Below are positions 27,247 to 36,800 of a DNA stretch of 64,000 nucleotides, one piece after another. The stretch's first letter is position 1; each line of letters begins with the position of its first letter. The notes under the pieces are model-generated. The model searched no databases and had not been told where the DNA came from. It saw only the letters and a list, made by a program, of their open reading frames with translations. A program made the translations under genes and the position numbers. The stretch is taken from NCBI GenBank assembly GCA_964456185.1, contig CAYVZZ010000001.1, positions 1 to 64,000 of the forward strand, written 5' to 3'. Source of the DNA: CAYVZZ01 sp964456185 (GTDB lineage: Bacteria > Pseudomonadota > Gammaproteobacteria > Pseudomonadales > Alcanivoracaceae).

Positions 27247-27846
27247 ATGCCTACCCAACTCATCTACATTCACGGCTTTAATTCCTCGCCCGCCTCTTTC
27301 AAGGCGGGGCTATTGCGCGCATATTTCCAACGTCAAAGACACGAGCCGCAACTCAGCGTACCCGCCTTGCCACCTTCTCCTGCGGCCGCCATCGAGCAAC
27401 TTCAGGTGCTAATTCAACAATATCCCGATTGCGCGCTGGTGGGTTCGTCACTAGGTGGCTTCTACGCCACCTGGCTGGCCGAGCAGCATAATTTACGTGC
27501 AGTGCTGGTAAATCCTGCCGTGCGTCCCTGGCAACTACTGTACAAATACACAGGTGTCCAGTATAACTATCACACGGGCGAGGCATGGGAATTACAGCCG
27601 CAATGGGTCGATGAACTCAAAAGCTATGCCACGGACAGGCCAACATGCCCAGAGCAACTATTGCTACTGACCCAAACCGGCGATGACACACTCAACTGGC
27701 AAGATGGTTGGTCACTCTACCGTGACTGCCACCTTTATCGTGGTTTGGGCGGCAGCCACGGTTTTGATAATTTTGACGCCTTCATTCCGTTGATATTACG
27801 ATTCTGCGGAATCACCGAATCTGACAACAACGCACACTGTCCATGA
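27247..27846 (+). CDS. yqiA: YqiA/YcfP family alpha/beta-fold esterase
   Basis: 199 residues from the ATG at 27247. LIYIHGFNSSPASFKAGLL opens the fold, the nucleophile Ser lies in VGSSLGGFYATWLA near residue 67, and the catalytic His is in GGSHGFDNF near residue 175. Related proteins hydrolyse short acyl esters. A TTG at 27238 with AGGG five bases upstream would add three residues and cannot be ruled out. The stop overlaps the parE start by 4 bp (ATGA). Confidence 0.9.
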   Translation: MPTQLIYIHGFNSSPASFKAGLLRAYFQRQRHEPQLSVPALPPSPAAAIEQLQVLIQQYPDCALVGSSLGGFYATWLAEQHNLRAVLVNPAVRPWQLLYKYTGVQYNYHTGEAWELQPQWVDELKSYATDRPTCPEQLLLLTQTGDDTLNWQDGWSLYRDCHLYRGLGGSHGFDNFDAFIPLILRFCGITESDNNAHCP

Positions 27847-29726
27847 GCAATTACACAGCAGAAGAAATTGAAGTCCTCACAGGGCTCGACCCGGTACGCA
27901 AACGCCCGGGCATGTACACCGAAACCAACCGACCTAATCACCTGATTCAAGAGGTGGTCGACAACTCTGTCGATGAAGCGTTGGCTGGCCATGCCCGCAG
28001 CATTAAAGTCACTCTGCGCAAAGACGGCGCCATCGAAGTAGAAGACGACGGCCGCGGCATGCCGGTGGACCTGCATCCACAAATGGGCAAGCCGGGGGTG
28101 GAAGTTATCCTCGCCACCCTGCACGCCGGCGGCAAATTCTCCAACAAGAACTACCGCTTTTCCGGCGGCCTGCACGGTGTGGGCGTATCGGTGGTAAACG
28201 CCCTTTCAACGCGTTTTGAAGTGGCCATCAAACGTGATGGCGAAGTGCATGAAATGGCCTTCGAGAACGGCACCAAAGCCGAAGACCTGCATGTCACCGG
28301 TACGGTAGGTCAGCGCAACACCGGCACAATCATTCGCTTTTGGCCGGACAACAGCTACTTTGATTCACCCAAGGTATCCATCCCGCGCCTGACCCATTTA
28401 TTGCGTGCCAAAGCGGTACTCTGCCCGGGCCTAAAAGTCACCCTTAAAGACCAGCTACAAGGCGAACAATATGACTGGCAATATGAGGACGGCCTGCGTG
28501 AATATTTGCTCGATGCCACCAAAGAATACGAGCGCCTGCCGCCCGAGAGCTTTGGCGGCAGCCTACAAGCCGACACAGCTGCGCTCGACTGGGCAGTGCT
28601 GTGGTTGCCAGAAGGTGGCGAGCCGATTACCGAATCCTACGTCAACCTCATTCCCACCCTGCAAGGCGGCACCCACGTCAACGGGCTGCGCTCGGGGTTG
28701 CTGGATGCCTTGCGTGAATATTGCGAATTCCGCAACCTGCTACCGCGCGGGCTAAAACTGACCGCCGACGACCTTTGGAACTCGGTGAGCTTTGTGCTCA
28801 GCGTGAAGATGCAAGACCCGCAATTTTCCGGCCAGACCAAAGAACGCCTAAGCTCACGCCACACGGCGGGTTTTGTCTCCGGCATTGTCAAAGACGCCTT
28901 TTCGTTGTGGCTCAATCAGCATACCGAAAACGGGGATGCGCTGGCCGAGCTATGCATTAGCTTTGCGCAAAAGCGCTTAAAGAAAGCCAAAAAAGTCGTC
29001 CGTAAAAAGGTCACTTCCGGCCCCGCCTTACCCGGCAAACTTGCCGATTGTTCCGGCGACGACCCGGCCGAAGGTGAATTATTCTTGGTAGAGGGCGACT
29101 CTGCTGGCGGCTCCGCCAAACAAGCACGCGACCGTACCTTTCAGGCTATCATGCCGCTGCGCGGTAAAATCATGAACACTTGGGAAGTGGAAAGCGGCCA
29201 AGTGCTAGGCAGTCAGGAAATTCACGACATTGCCATTGCCCTGGGTATCGAACCGGGCAATCCCGACCTCTCCAAATTGCGCTACGGCAAGGTCTGCATT
29301 CTTGCCGATGCCGACTCTGATGGCTTGCACATTGCCACCCTACTCTGTGCCCTGTTCGTGCGTCATTTCCCGGCACTGGTAAAAGGCGGCCATGTATTTG
29401 TCGCCATGCCACCGCTTTATCGCATCGACCTTGGAAAGCAGGTGTTTTACGCCTTGGATGACGAGGAGCGTGACCTCACACTTGAGCGCCTAAAAGCCGA
29501 ACACAAACGCGGCAAACCACAGGTGACCCGCTTTAAAGGCTTGGGCGAAATGAACCCGCCGCAGCTGCGTGAAACCACCATGGCACCCGACACCCGCCGT
29601 CTAGTCCAGCTACGCATGGAAGGCGACGACAACACCCACCAGCTGCTCGACATGCTGCTGGGTAAAAAACGCGCCAAAGACCGTAAAGGCTGGCTGGAAG
29701 AAAAAGGCAACCTGGCCGACGTATAA
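27843..29726 (+). CDS. parE: DNA topoisomerase IV subunit B
   Basis: 627 residues, GyrB-like ATPase subunit of topoisomerase IV, which unlinks daughter chromosomes. The GHKL ATPase shows VVDNSVDEALAG, EVEDDGRGMPVD and GGLHGVGVSVVNALS; the Toprim domain shows LVEGDSAGGSA near residue 415 and CILADADSDGLHIA near residue 485. The length fits ParE (about 630) rather than GyrB (about 800). It is coupled to yqiA and followed 18 bp later by parC. Confidence 0.97.
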   Translation: MSNYTAEEIEVLTGLDPVRKRPGMYTETNRPNHLIQEVVDNSVDEALAGHARSIKVTLRKDGAIEVEDDGRGMPVDLHPQMGKPGVEVILATLHAGGKFSNKNYRFSGGLHGVGVSVVNALSTRFEVAIKRDGEVHEMAFENGTKAEDLHVTGTVGQRNTGTIIRFWPDNSYFDSPKVSIPRLTHLLRAKAVLCPGLKVTLKDQLQGEQYDWQYEDGLREYLLDATKEYERLPPESFGGSLQADTAALDWAVLWLPEGGEPITESYVNLIPTLQGGTHVNGLRSGLLDALREYCEFRNLLPRGLKLTADDLWNSVSFVLSVKMQDPQFSGQTKERLSSRHTAGFVSGIVKDAFSLWLNQHTENGDALAELCISFAQKRLKKAKKVVRKKVTSGPALPGKLADCSGDDPAEGELFLVEGDSAGGSAKQARDRTFQAIMPLRGKIMNTWEVESGQVLGSQEIHDIAIALGIEPGNPDLSKLRYGKVCILADADSDGLHIATLLCALFVRHFPALVKGGHVFVAMPPLYRIDLGKQVFYALDDEERDLTLERLKAEHKRGKPQVTRFKGLGEMNPPQLRETTMAPDTRRLVQLRMEGDDNTHQLLDMLLGKKRAKDRKGWLEEKGNLADV

Positions 29727-29744
29727 AACAGAGATAGCAAAGAT

Positions 29745-32009
29745 ATGGCTGACGATTTCGAATCCTTTTCCCTGCGCGATTTCACCGAGAAGGCCTACCT
29801 GGATTACTCCATGTACGTCATTCTCGATCGCGCCCTGCCCAGCATTGCCGACGGCTTAAAGCCGGTGCAACGACGCATTGTGTACGCCATGAGCGAGCTG
29901 GGGCTAAAACACAGCGCCAAGTTTAAAAAATCGGCGCGCACCGTCGGTGACGTACTGGGTAAATACCACCCGCACGGTGATTCGGCCTGTTACGAGGCCA
30001 TGGTGCTCATGGCGCAGCCCTTTAGCTACCGCTACCCGCTGGTAGACGGACAAGGCAACTGGGGCGCACCGGACGACCCCAAATCCTTTGCCGCCATGCG
30101 TTACACCGAATCACGGCTGACCAACTATGCGCGCGTATTGCTGGGTGAATTGGGACAAGGCACGGTAGAGTGGCAGCCCAATTTCGACGGCACCCTTAAA
30201 GAGCCGAAGCTACTGCCCGCGCAGCTACCCAACATTTTGCTTAACGGCACCACCGGCATTGCCGTGGGCATGAGCACCGACATTCCGCCACATAACTTGC
30301 GTGAAGTAGCCAATGCCTGCATCCATCTATTGAAACATCCGGGCGCGTCTCTGGATGATTTGATGGAGCATGTTCAAGGACCGGACTTCCCCACCGAGGC
30401 GGAAATTATCACCCCGCGCAACGAGCTGATTCGCATGTACGCCGGTGGCAAAGGTACTTTGAAAATGCGCGCGGTGTACGAGCGCGAAGACGGCGACATC
30501 GTTATCACCGCGCTACCCTATCAAGCTTCCGGCGCCAAGGTGCTAGAGCAAATCGCCGAGCAAATGCGCAAGAAAAAGCTGCCGCTGGTGAGCGATTTAC
30601 GCGATGAATCCGACCATGAAAACCCCTGCCGTTTGGTGGTCGTGCCACGTTCCAACCGTGTGGATGTGCAGCAGTTGATGAACCACCTGTTCGCCACCAC
30701 CGATCTGGAAAAGAACTACCGCGTCAATCTCAACATGATTGGCATCGACGGCCGCCCACAGGTGAAGCCGCTCGACAAGCTACTCAACGAATGGCTGCAA
30801 TTCCGCATGGTGACGGTGCGCCGTCGCTTGCAGCATCGCCTCGATAAAATCATCGACCGGATGCACATCCTCGAAGGCTTGTTGATTGCTTATCTGAACA
30901 TCGACGAAGTCATCCACATCATTCGCACCGAAGATCAGCCCAAGTATGTGCTGATGGAACGCTTCAATCTCAGCGACCGACAAGCCGAAGCCATTCTGGA
31001 ATTAAAGCTGCGCCACTTGGCGAAGCTGGAAGAAATGAAAATCCGTGGCGAGCAGGACGAACTGGCTGCCGAGCGCGACAAGCTGGAAAGTATTCTGGGC
31101 TCAACGGCCAAGATGAAGCGTTTGATTGCCAAGGAAATCAAAGACTGCATCGACGAATTTGGTGACAACCGTCGCAGCCCCATTGTCGAGCGCCAAGCCG
31201 CCAAGGCATTGGACGAGACAGACCTCATTAGTGCCGATCCGGTGACCGTGGTGTTGTCGGAAAAAGGCTGGGTGCGCGCCGCCAAAGGGCATGATGTCGA
31301 TGGCAGCAGCCTAAGCTACAAATCCGGTGATAAATTTCTGGCACAGACCAGCGGCAAATCCAATCAACCCGTGTGCTTTATTGATTCCACCGGGCGCAGT
31401 TATAGCCTGCCCGCTCACACCTTGCCGGGCGCGCGCGGTTACGGCGAGCCATTATCTGGCCGTTTAAAACCGGCCAAAGGTGCCGTTTTTGCGGCTTGCT
31501 TAATGGCCAAAAACGAACAAGCCTTCCTGCTGGCCAGTGATGCCGGCTATGGCTTTGTTGGCCGATTTGAAGACATGCAAACCAACCAAAAAGCCGGCAA
31601 AGGCTTTTTGAAACTGCCCAAGGGCGGACGGGTATTTCAGCCGCAAGCGGTTAACGACATCGATAGTGACCTGATCGCCGTGGTATCCAACGAGGGGCGT
31701 TTATTGGTCTTCCCTCTACGCGATTTACCGCAAATGGCGCGCGGCAAAGGCAACAAGATGATTAGCATTGCCGGTGCCCGTGTCGCCGAGCGTGTTGAAT
31801 TTGTGCAAGACATGGTGGTGCTGTCGCCCGAGGACACGCTAGTGGTGCATGCCGGCAAACGGCACCTCAACCTGAAACCGTCCGACCTTGAGCACTATCA
31901 TGGAGAACGCGGCCGCCGTGGTAGCAAACTCCCTCGTGGCTTGCAGCGGGTTGACCATTTGGCCGTAGAAAGAAAAACCTCTGCCAGTGACGACCAGGCC
32001 GAGGAATAG
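29745..32009 (+). CDS. parC: DNA topoisomerase IV subunit A
   Basis: 754 residues, the DNA-cleaving subunit. The active-site Tyr is in [11 protein letters not shown] near residue 121. The quinolone-resistance-determining segment [16 protein letters not shown] has the sensitive-type residues Ser80 and Glu84 in E. coli numbering, which aligns without gaps. The C-terminal half (from about residue 490) carries the beta-pinwheel DNA-wrapping repeats, and the end is a charged tail. It completes the yqiA-parE-parC run. Confidence 0.97.
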   Translation: MADDFESFSLRDFTEKAYLDYSMYVILDRALPSIADGLKPVQRRIVYAMSELGLKHSAKFKKSARTVGDVLGKYHPHGDSACYEAMVLMAQPFSYRYPLVDGQGNWGAPDDPKSFAAMRYTESRLTNYARVLLGELGQGTVEWQPNFDGTLKEPKLLPAQLPNILLNGTTGIAVGMSTDIPPHNLREVANACIHLLKHPGASLDDLMEHVQGPDFPTEAEIITPRNELIRMYAGGKGTLKMRAVYEREDGDIVITALPYQASGAKVLEQIAEQMRKKKLPLVSDLRDESDHENPCRLVVVPRSNRVDVQQLMNHLFATTDLEKNYRVNLNMIGIDGRPQVKPLDKLLNEWLQFRMVTVRRRLQHRLDKIIDRMHILEGLLIAYLNIDEVIHIIRTEDQPKYVLMERFNLSDRQAEAILELKLRHLAKLEEMKIRGEQDELAAERDKLESILGSTAKMKRLIAKEIKDCIDEFGDNRRSPIVERQAAKALDETDLISADPVTVVLSEKGWVRAAKGHDVDGSSLSYKSGDKFLAQTSGKSNQPVCFIDSTGRSYSLPAHTLPGARGYGEPLSGRLKPAKGAVFAACLMAKNEQAFLLASDAGYGFVGRFEDMQTNQKAGKGFLKLPKGGRVFQPQAVNDIDSDLIAVVSNEGRLLVFPLRDLPQMARGKGNKMISIAGARVAERVEFVQDMVVLSPEDTLVVHAGKRHLNLKPSDLEHYHGERGRRGSKLPRGLQRVDHLAVERKTSASDDQAEE

Positions 32010-32014
32010 CGCGC

Positions 32015-32452
32015 TTATTCTACCGTCTCTTTTTGTTGCCACTCGGGTAATGGAAAGAGGCGGTCGTATGCCCAGTTGTACACATAGGTATAAAGCAAAT
32101 AAAACCCCATGAGAGACAGGCTCATCGTCAGTGCAAGCTGGAAGGTATAGTCCAGCCACGCCATCACCAGCGGCAAGGTAATCACCAGCATGCCAAACTC
32201 AAACCAAAAGGCATGCCAGACACGTTCCCACAGCGTTTTCTGCACTCGGCCGCGTAGACGCAGCAAAAAATGGTCATAGGCCAGGTTGTAAAGATAATTC
32301 CACAAGGTAGCGATGAGTGATAGCAACAGCGCCAGTGGCCCGAAGTGGCTGGCCTCGGTGGAAAACACCCAACCGGATAAAAGCGTCACCAGCAGCACGC
32401 CCAGCAACTCAAAACACACCGCATGACGAATTCGGTCGGCTACCGAGCGCAT
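32015..32452 (-). CDS. PACE family biocide efflux transporter
   Basis: 145 residues with four membrane helices arranged as two repeated pairs, each with the bacterial transmembrane pair signature: RIRHAVCFELLGVLL ... WNYLYNLAYDHFL and RVWHAFWFEFGMLVI ... YNWAYDRLFP. This is the proteobacterial antimicrobial compound efflux (AceI-like) fold, proton-driven export of biocides or polyamines. The membrane-embedded Glu in each FE motif is intact. The gene converges on parC with 5 bp between stops. Confidence 0.85.
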   Translation of the reverse strand: MRSVADRIRHAVCFELLGVLLVTLLSGWVFSTEASHFGPLALLLSLIATLWNYLYNLAYDHFLLRLRGRVQKTLWERVWHAFWFEFGMLVITLPLVMAWLDYTFQLALTMSLSLMGFYLLYTYVYNWAYDRLFPLPEWQQKETVE

Positions 32453-32496
32453 AACAATTCCAAGAAATCAGATAACAGAGGCGCGCATGGTAGCCC

Positions 32497-33381
32497 TCAA
32501 GGTGAAAGGTCACAACTGGCCAGAAAGGCTTCCACCAAGCGCCCCCGATAATCGTTGCGCGGCACTACTAACGAAAGCCAACGGCTCAAGGGCAGAAAAG
32601 GGGTTGGCAGCACACACAGGCGCCCGCTTTCTACGGCATCGGCAATGGCCACCTGCGGCAAACAGGCAATGCCCAATCCCGCCATTACCGCATGCTTAAT
32701 GGCCTCTACCTGCCCAAGCTCCAGCACCACACGCCCTTTTGGCAACCCCGTGAGTAATTGCTCACTTTGGCTGCGCGTGGCCGACCCCGGTTCGCGCAAA
32801 ATCCAACGGGCATCGGCAAAGTCATCAGCCGATAAGGTCTTGCGCTTGGCCAGCGGGTGCGCCGGTGAGGCACAAACTTGTAAACTGTCCTGCCGCCATG
32901 GAATCACATCCAATTGGGGATGATGCACCGGCCCTTCCACGCAGGCCAGATCCACCTCACGATGCAGCACCCTGTCGGCCATTAGGCGGGTATTACCCAC
33001 CTGCAACTGCAAAGTCACCTCTTGATGCTGGCGCGCAAAGGGGCCTAATAAGTCACCCACCAAATAATTGCCCACCGTGTTGCTGGCGCCCAATGTCAGC
33101 CGCCCCAACAGCGGCTTATCCGTATCCAGCCGTTCCAAATCATCCAGGCGCAACAAGATTTCCCGCGCCAACGGCAAGCACTCACGGCCACGGGAGTTAA
33201 GAATCAAATGACGCTTTTCGCGCTCAAACAGCGGTCCCAATTGACGCTCCAGCTCACGCAACGCCATGCTCACGGCGGGCTGTGTTAGCGACAGCATCTT
33301 GGCAGTGCGTGTCATCTGGCCGACATCGGCCAGGGTGACAAAGACCTCCAACTGACGCGGTTTGAGTGCGGTTAACGACAT
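32497..33381 (-). CDS. LysR-family regulator, YeiE-like
   Basis: 294 residues. The N-terminal winged helix is clear (LEVFVTLADVGQMTRTAKML, QPAVSMALRELERQLG), followed by the two-lobed effector domain starting LGRLTLGASNTVGNYLVG. It is divergent from the YeiH-type transporter gene with 110 bp between starts. The yeiE-yeiH pairing in enterobacteria is the same arrangement, so this is the probable regulator of the transporter. The inducer, perhaps sulfite or a related sulfur compound, is inferred only from that pairing. Confidence 0.88.
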   Translation of the reverse strand: MSLTALKPRQLEVFVTLADVGQMTRTAKMLSLTQPAVSMALRELERQLGPLFEREKRHLILNSRGRECLPLAREILLRLDDLERLDTDKPLLGRLTLGASNTVGNYLVGDLLGPFARQHQEVTLQLQVGNTRLMADRVLHREVDLACVEGPVHHPQLDVIPWRQDSLQVCASPAHPLAKRKTLSADDFADARWILREPGSATRSQSEQLLTGLPKGRVVLELGQVEAIKHAVMAGLGIACLPQVAIADAVESGRLCVLPTPFLPLSRWLSLVVPRNDYRGRLVEAFLASCDLSP

Positions 33382-33396
33382 GCGAAAAAGCTCACC

Positions 33397-33415
33397 ATAA
33401 ATAATGTTTATTTAT
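33397..33415. promoter_or_regulatory. Inverted repeat in LysR-yeiH intergenic region
   Basis: ATAAATAATGTTTATTTAT is a perfect 8-3-8 inverted repeat 16 bp upstream of the LysR start. It contains a T-N11-A core typical of LysR sites, so it is a candidate operator for both divergent genes. Confidence 0.45.
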
Positions 33416-33491
33416 ATGCTTATTATTATTGAATATAACTATGGCGTAAACGCCCGTAGAGTGCACCCATCGACAACAAGGGCACCCGTTC

Positions 33492-34499
33492 ATGCGTTTC
33501 GCACTTTCCCACCGACAACTTACCAACTCACCAGCCGCATTACTCCCCGGAGTCGGGTTGTGTATTCTGTTGGCTGTGGTTGCCATCCCCCTGGGCGAGG
33601 TATTCCCCATTATCGGCGCGCCGGTAATGGGGCTGCTATTGGGATTGGTGGTCGGCAACCTTTTCACACTGCCCAACCAATGCCATAACGGCATCCAGTT
33701 CGGCGTAAGTCAGTTATTAAAATGGGCCATCGTCGGACTGGGTTTAAAACTCAGCATTGATCAATTGTGGAGTGTGGGTGCTGGCTCACTATCGGTTACC
33801 CTGGTAACCCTTAGCCTGGCTTTCGTTACCGCTTTGCTTTTAGGTTGGTGGATGAAACTGCCCAAACGCTTGGCGCTACTCATTGGTGCCGGCACGGCCA
33901 TTTGCGGTGGTTCGGCGATTGCCGCCATAGCGCCCATCATTCGCGCCAATCAGCGAGACCTCACCTTGTCACTGACCACCATCTTCCTATTCAACCTAAT
34001 CGCGGTCTTTTTATTCCCCGCAGTGGGTCATTGGCTGGGAATGAGTGATGTCGTTTTCGGCACCTGGGCGGGCACGGCCATTAACGACACCTCGTCAGTG
34101 GTGGCCGCGGCTTATAGCTACAGCACCCAAGCTGGTGATATTGCCACTATCGTGAAGCTCACCCGCGCCAGCTTAATTTTGCCAGTGTGTCTTGTGCTGG
34201 TGGCGGTAATGGCTTGGAAACACAAAGGCGAGAAACAAAACGCTGCGGGTGTCTTCCCTTTGTTTATCGTTGGATTTGTTGTCGCGGCGCTCATTCATAC
34301 TCTGGGCTGGCTGCCCGCTGATGTGGAGCACGGACTACTGGGCTTAGCCGAGTTTCTGCTGATTATGGCGCTGGTCGCGGTGGGGTTAAACAGCAAACTC
34401 AAGCAGCTGACCCACGCCGGCCTAAAGCCCGTGCTACTGGGGCTATGTGTTTGGGCCGCCGTGGCATTTAGCAGCTTGTTTGTGCAGGGCGTGTTGTAA
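33492..34499 (+). CDS. YeiH/PF03601 family putative sulfate exporter
   Basis: 335 residues with about ten membrane segments. Family motifs are PVMGLLLGLVVGN near residue 45, KWAIVGLGLKLS near residue 77, the GAGTAICGGSAIAAIAPII loop near residue 137 and GTWAGTAINDTSSVVAAAY near residue 190. The family is annotated putative sulfate exporter, with little direct evidence. The ATG at 33492 follows a weak site. Its divergent LysR neighbour probably controls it. Confidence 0.87.
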   Translation: MRFALSHRQLTNSPAALLPGVGLCILLAVVAIPLGEVFPIIGAPVMGLLLGLVVGNLFTLPNQCHNGIQFGVSQLLKWAIVGLGLKLSIDQLWSVGAGSLSVTLVTLSLAFVTALLLGWWMKLPKRLALLIGAGTAICGGSAIAAIAPIIRANQRDLTLSLTTIFLFNLIAVFLFPAVGHWLGMSDVVFGTWAGTAINDTSSVVAAAYSYSTQAGDIATIVKLTRASLILPVCLVLVAVMAWKHKGEKQNAAGVFPLFIVGFVVAALIHTLGWLPADVEHGLLGLAEFLLIMALVAVGLNSKLKQLTHAGLKPVLLGLCVWAAVAFSSLFVQGVL

Positions 34500-34500
34500 A

Positions 34501-35064
34501 TCAGGTGCCCGCAACGCCACAAGATTTCAATTTCTTCATGTGCGCCTTAAGTTCGGCTGGCGACATATCGCCATACATCTTGTGCATTGCCTGCATTAAT
34601 TTCTTTTTGTACACCTTGACGGCGGCTAACTCGTCATCAGTAAAGTGCAAATCGGTTTTCATGCTACCTTGAGCATGCCCCGTCTTGGCCTGCAATTGCT
34701 GTAACCCAACTTTCATAACAGCAACACCTGCTCGCAAGCCACCATACACGGCTTCCTTGGCAGTTAAATCATTTTCGTCCAAAAGCTCGGCCACTTCGGG
34801 GCGAGAGGCCCACTTTTCAATCGCATTAGACTTGTTGCCCTTAAGCGCGCCGCGTTTGAACGCAAATTTGCAAGGGTGCTTTTGCGTGGCAATGCTCACA
34901 GCCAAGAGGCGTTCCAGAAGATCCGGCGTGAGTTCGATGTTTTGTAGTATGTTAGCAGCTTCCATATTGGCGGTGGCTGTACTATCCGCCGAGGATGAGT
35001 CTCCGCAACCCATTAATAATAATGTGCAGCAAACTACCGCTAGGGTCTTCTTCAATGAAATCAT
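34501..35064 (-). CDS. Putative lipoprotein of unknown function
   Basis: 187 residues. The signal peptide ends in the lipobox LLLMGC, with Cys20 as the lipidated residue, followed by GDSSSADS; no Asp sits at position +2, so outer-membrane sorting is expected. The mature part is mostly helical and charged, with a Cys pair (HPCKFAFK and the KSCGVAGT end) that could form a disulfide. I do not recognise a family. It is convergent with the transporter gene, with its stop directly after that gene's stop. Confidence 0.75.
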   Translation of the reverse strand: MISLKKTLAVVCCTLLLMGCGDSSSADSTATANMEAANILQNIELTPDLLERLLAVSIATQKHPCKFAFKRGALKGNKSNAIEKWASRPEVAELLDENDLTAKEAVYGGLRAGVAVMKVGLQQLQAKTGHAQGSMKTDLHFTDDELAAVKVYKKKLMQAMHKMYGDMSPAELKAHMKKLKSCGVAGT

Positions 35065-35156
35065 CGCGTGTCTCCTTTCAATTATAATATGACCGACGAT
35101 CTACCTTACCCCTCGGCAAGCTCAATTGTCGTGACCCATAACACAAAGCGTCCGGG

Positions 35157-35858
35157 TTATCCCTTGCCGGATTCTTGTAGCTGATAATAAACCCCCAACT
35201 CGGCGGCCACTTCAGATGCCCGTCGCACCGACAACTTGGCTTGCTGATACCAAACGGGTAACGCTTTGCCATCGGCGGTTTGTCCTAATCCCTTGCCCCA
35301 ATACGCCAAATAGGCTTCACCGGCCTTGGCGGCGGTTTCATTGTCTTGCGCACCGGCGGCGTATTCGGCGAACATCCAGTTATTTTCATAGCCATTAATT
35401 TTGCCGTCATCAGTCGGTTTGCCAGCTAGCGTTAGCAGATAGTGGATACTTTTGGCATCTAATGGACGATAACCACTGATTAGCAACTTGCCATCGCCCC
35501 GGTTAGTGATGGCGCAAAGCAGCTCATCGCCACGCTGAATAGTGACAATCTCGTCGTTCAAATCGACCTGGCCGATTTCCAGCCGCCAGCTATCGCCCTG
35601 ACTAGCCACCAGCACCAGTTCGTCTTTAGGTGCAATGAGGCTGGCCAAGGTGGCCATGGCCGGCTGCAGTCGCTGCCAAGGAGAGCGCCCTTGAGATAGG
35701 GTGGCTTGCAGCCCGTATAACACTTCTGCCCAGGGCAACTCGCCCTGTTTCTCCACCGAGGCTTTCATCGCCTCTTCACGCACCGGGTAAGGCATATCCG
35801 GCAAATCATGTTCATCGAGCACATCGGCAGTAAAACGAATGGATACCATCTTGGGCAT
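35157..35858 (-). CDS. Hypothetical protein
   Basis: 233 residues, no signal peptide or membrane segment, no family recognised. The C-terminal half includes ENNWMFAEYAAGAQDNETAAKAGEAY (read as ENNWMFAEY, then an Ala/Glu-rich helix) and a Tyr-containing end. The ATG at 35858 or 35849 can serve as start. An assembly gap lies 8 bp upstream, so a longer N-terminus cannot be excluded. Confidence 0.6.
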   Translation of the reverse strand: MPKMVSIRFTADVLDEHDLPDMPYPVREEAMKASVEKQGELPWAEVLYGLQATLSQGRSPWQRLQPAMATLASLIAPKDELVLVASQGDSWRLEIGQVDLNDEIVTIQRGDELLCAITNRGDGKLLISGYRPLDAKSIHYLLTLAGKPTDDGKINGYENNWMFAEYAAGAQDNETAAKAGEAYLAYWGKGLGQTADGKALPVWYQQAKLSVRRASEVAAELGVYYQLQESGKG

Positions 35859-35866
35859 GGGACATC

Positions 35867-35876
35867 NNNNNNNNNN
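35867..35876. other. Assembly gap (10 N) between two genes
   Basis: Ten N between the hypothetical gene and the BtuF-like gene. Both flanks carry GGACATC (35860-35866 and 35877-35883), so the two contigs may in fact overlap by 7 bp or share a short repeat. Confidence 0.95.
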
Positions 35877-35975
35877 GGACATCTCTCATTTATGGAATGC
35901 GCGCATTTTAGCCCTGACAACGGCTGCGGTCGATCCGTTACACTGTAAGCTCCATCGACTCATCGGGAGTTTGTT

Positions 35976-36788
35976 TTGCGTTTGGTCTCTCATACCTGTT
36001 CCAACACCGAAATCGTTTGCGCTTTGGGCGCTGCCGACCTGCTGGTCGGTGTCGATGCCGATTCCGACTATCCGCCCGACGTGGTCGATACACTGCCGAA
36101 GACGGGGCGAGACCTCAATCAGGACATTGATGGCATTCTTGCGCTAAAGCCCGACTTGGTGTTGACCTCACTGACGGTGCCCGGTCACGAAAAGGTAGTC
36201 GCACAACTTCAGCAGGCAGGATTGTCGACTCTCGTCTGCGACCCCGTCTCGCTGGATGATGTCTATGACGACATTCGCCGCATCGCGGCTGCCATTAACC
36301 GACAGACCGAGGGTGAGGCGTTAGTTCAACAAATGCAGGCGGCCATGGTGCCGGTGGAACCCGCCCAACGTCCGCTTGTCTTGGTCGAGTGGTGGCCGAA
36401 GCCGGTGATTGCTGCGGCCAAACAATCCTGGGTGAACGACATCATTCATTTGGCGGGTGGCCAAAACCCTTGGGGGCAGGTCGATGCCAAAAGTGTGCCG
36501 ATGGAGGCGGATACCGCCGCCAAAGAACAACCGGACTTGGTGGTAATGAGCTGGTGCGGTGTAAAGGTCGAAAAATACCGTGCCGATGTGGTGTATGAAA
36601 GGCCAGGCTGGTCGCAGGTGCCTGCTGTAGTCAACCGGCAGGTGCATGCCATCAGCGAAGCCTTTCTTGGCCGACCGGGGCCGCGCCTGGTAGAAGGCTA
36701 TCGTCAACTACGGGCGCTGATAAAACAACGGGACTTGCAAGCACCCGCCGCCCCGAGTAGAACAACACTAAACCCACAAGAACCCTAA
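35976..36788 (+). CDS. BtuF-like periplasmic-binding fold protein without signal peptide
   Basis: 270 residues of the BtuF/FepB-like metal-chelate binding fold. VSHTCSNTEIVCALGAADLLVGV opens the first lobe (read in parts), LALKPDLVLTS follows, and PLVLVEWWPKPVIAA with NDIIHLAGGQN mark the second. The start is a TTG at 35976 with GGGAG six bases upstream. No signal peptide precedes the fold, unlike true ABC binding proteins, and no permease or ATPase gene is nearby. It may act in the cytoplasm on cobalamin or corrinoids. It ends 12 bp before the gabD start. Confidence 0.8.
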   Translation: MRLVSHTCSNTEIVCALGAADLLVGVDADSDYPPDVVDTLPKTGRDLNQDIDGILALKPDLVLTSLTVPGHEKVVAQLQQAGLSTLVCDPVSLDDVYDDIRRIAAAINRQTEGEALVQQMQAAMVPVEPAQRPLVLVEWWPKPVIAAAKQSWVNDIIHLAGGQNPWGQVDAKSVPMEADTAAKEQPDLVVMSWCGVKVEKYRADVVYERPGWSQVPAVVNRQVHAISEAFLGRPGPRLVEGYRQLRALIKQRDLQAPAAPSRTTLNPQEP

Positions 36789-36800
36789 CGGACACCCGCC

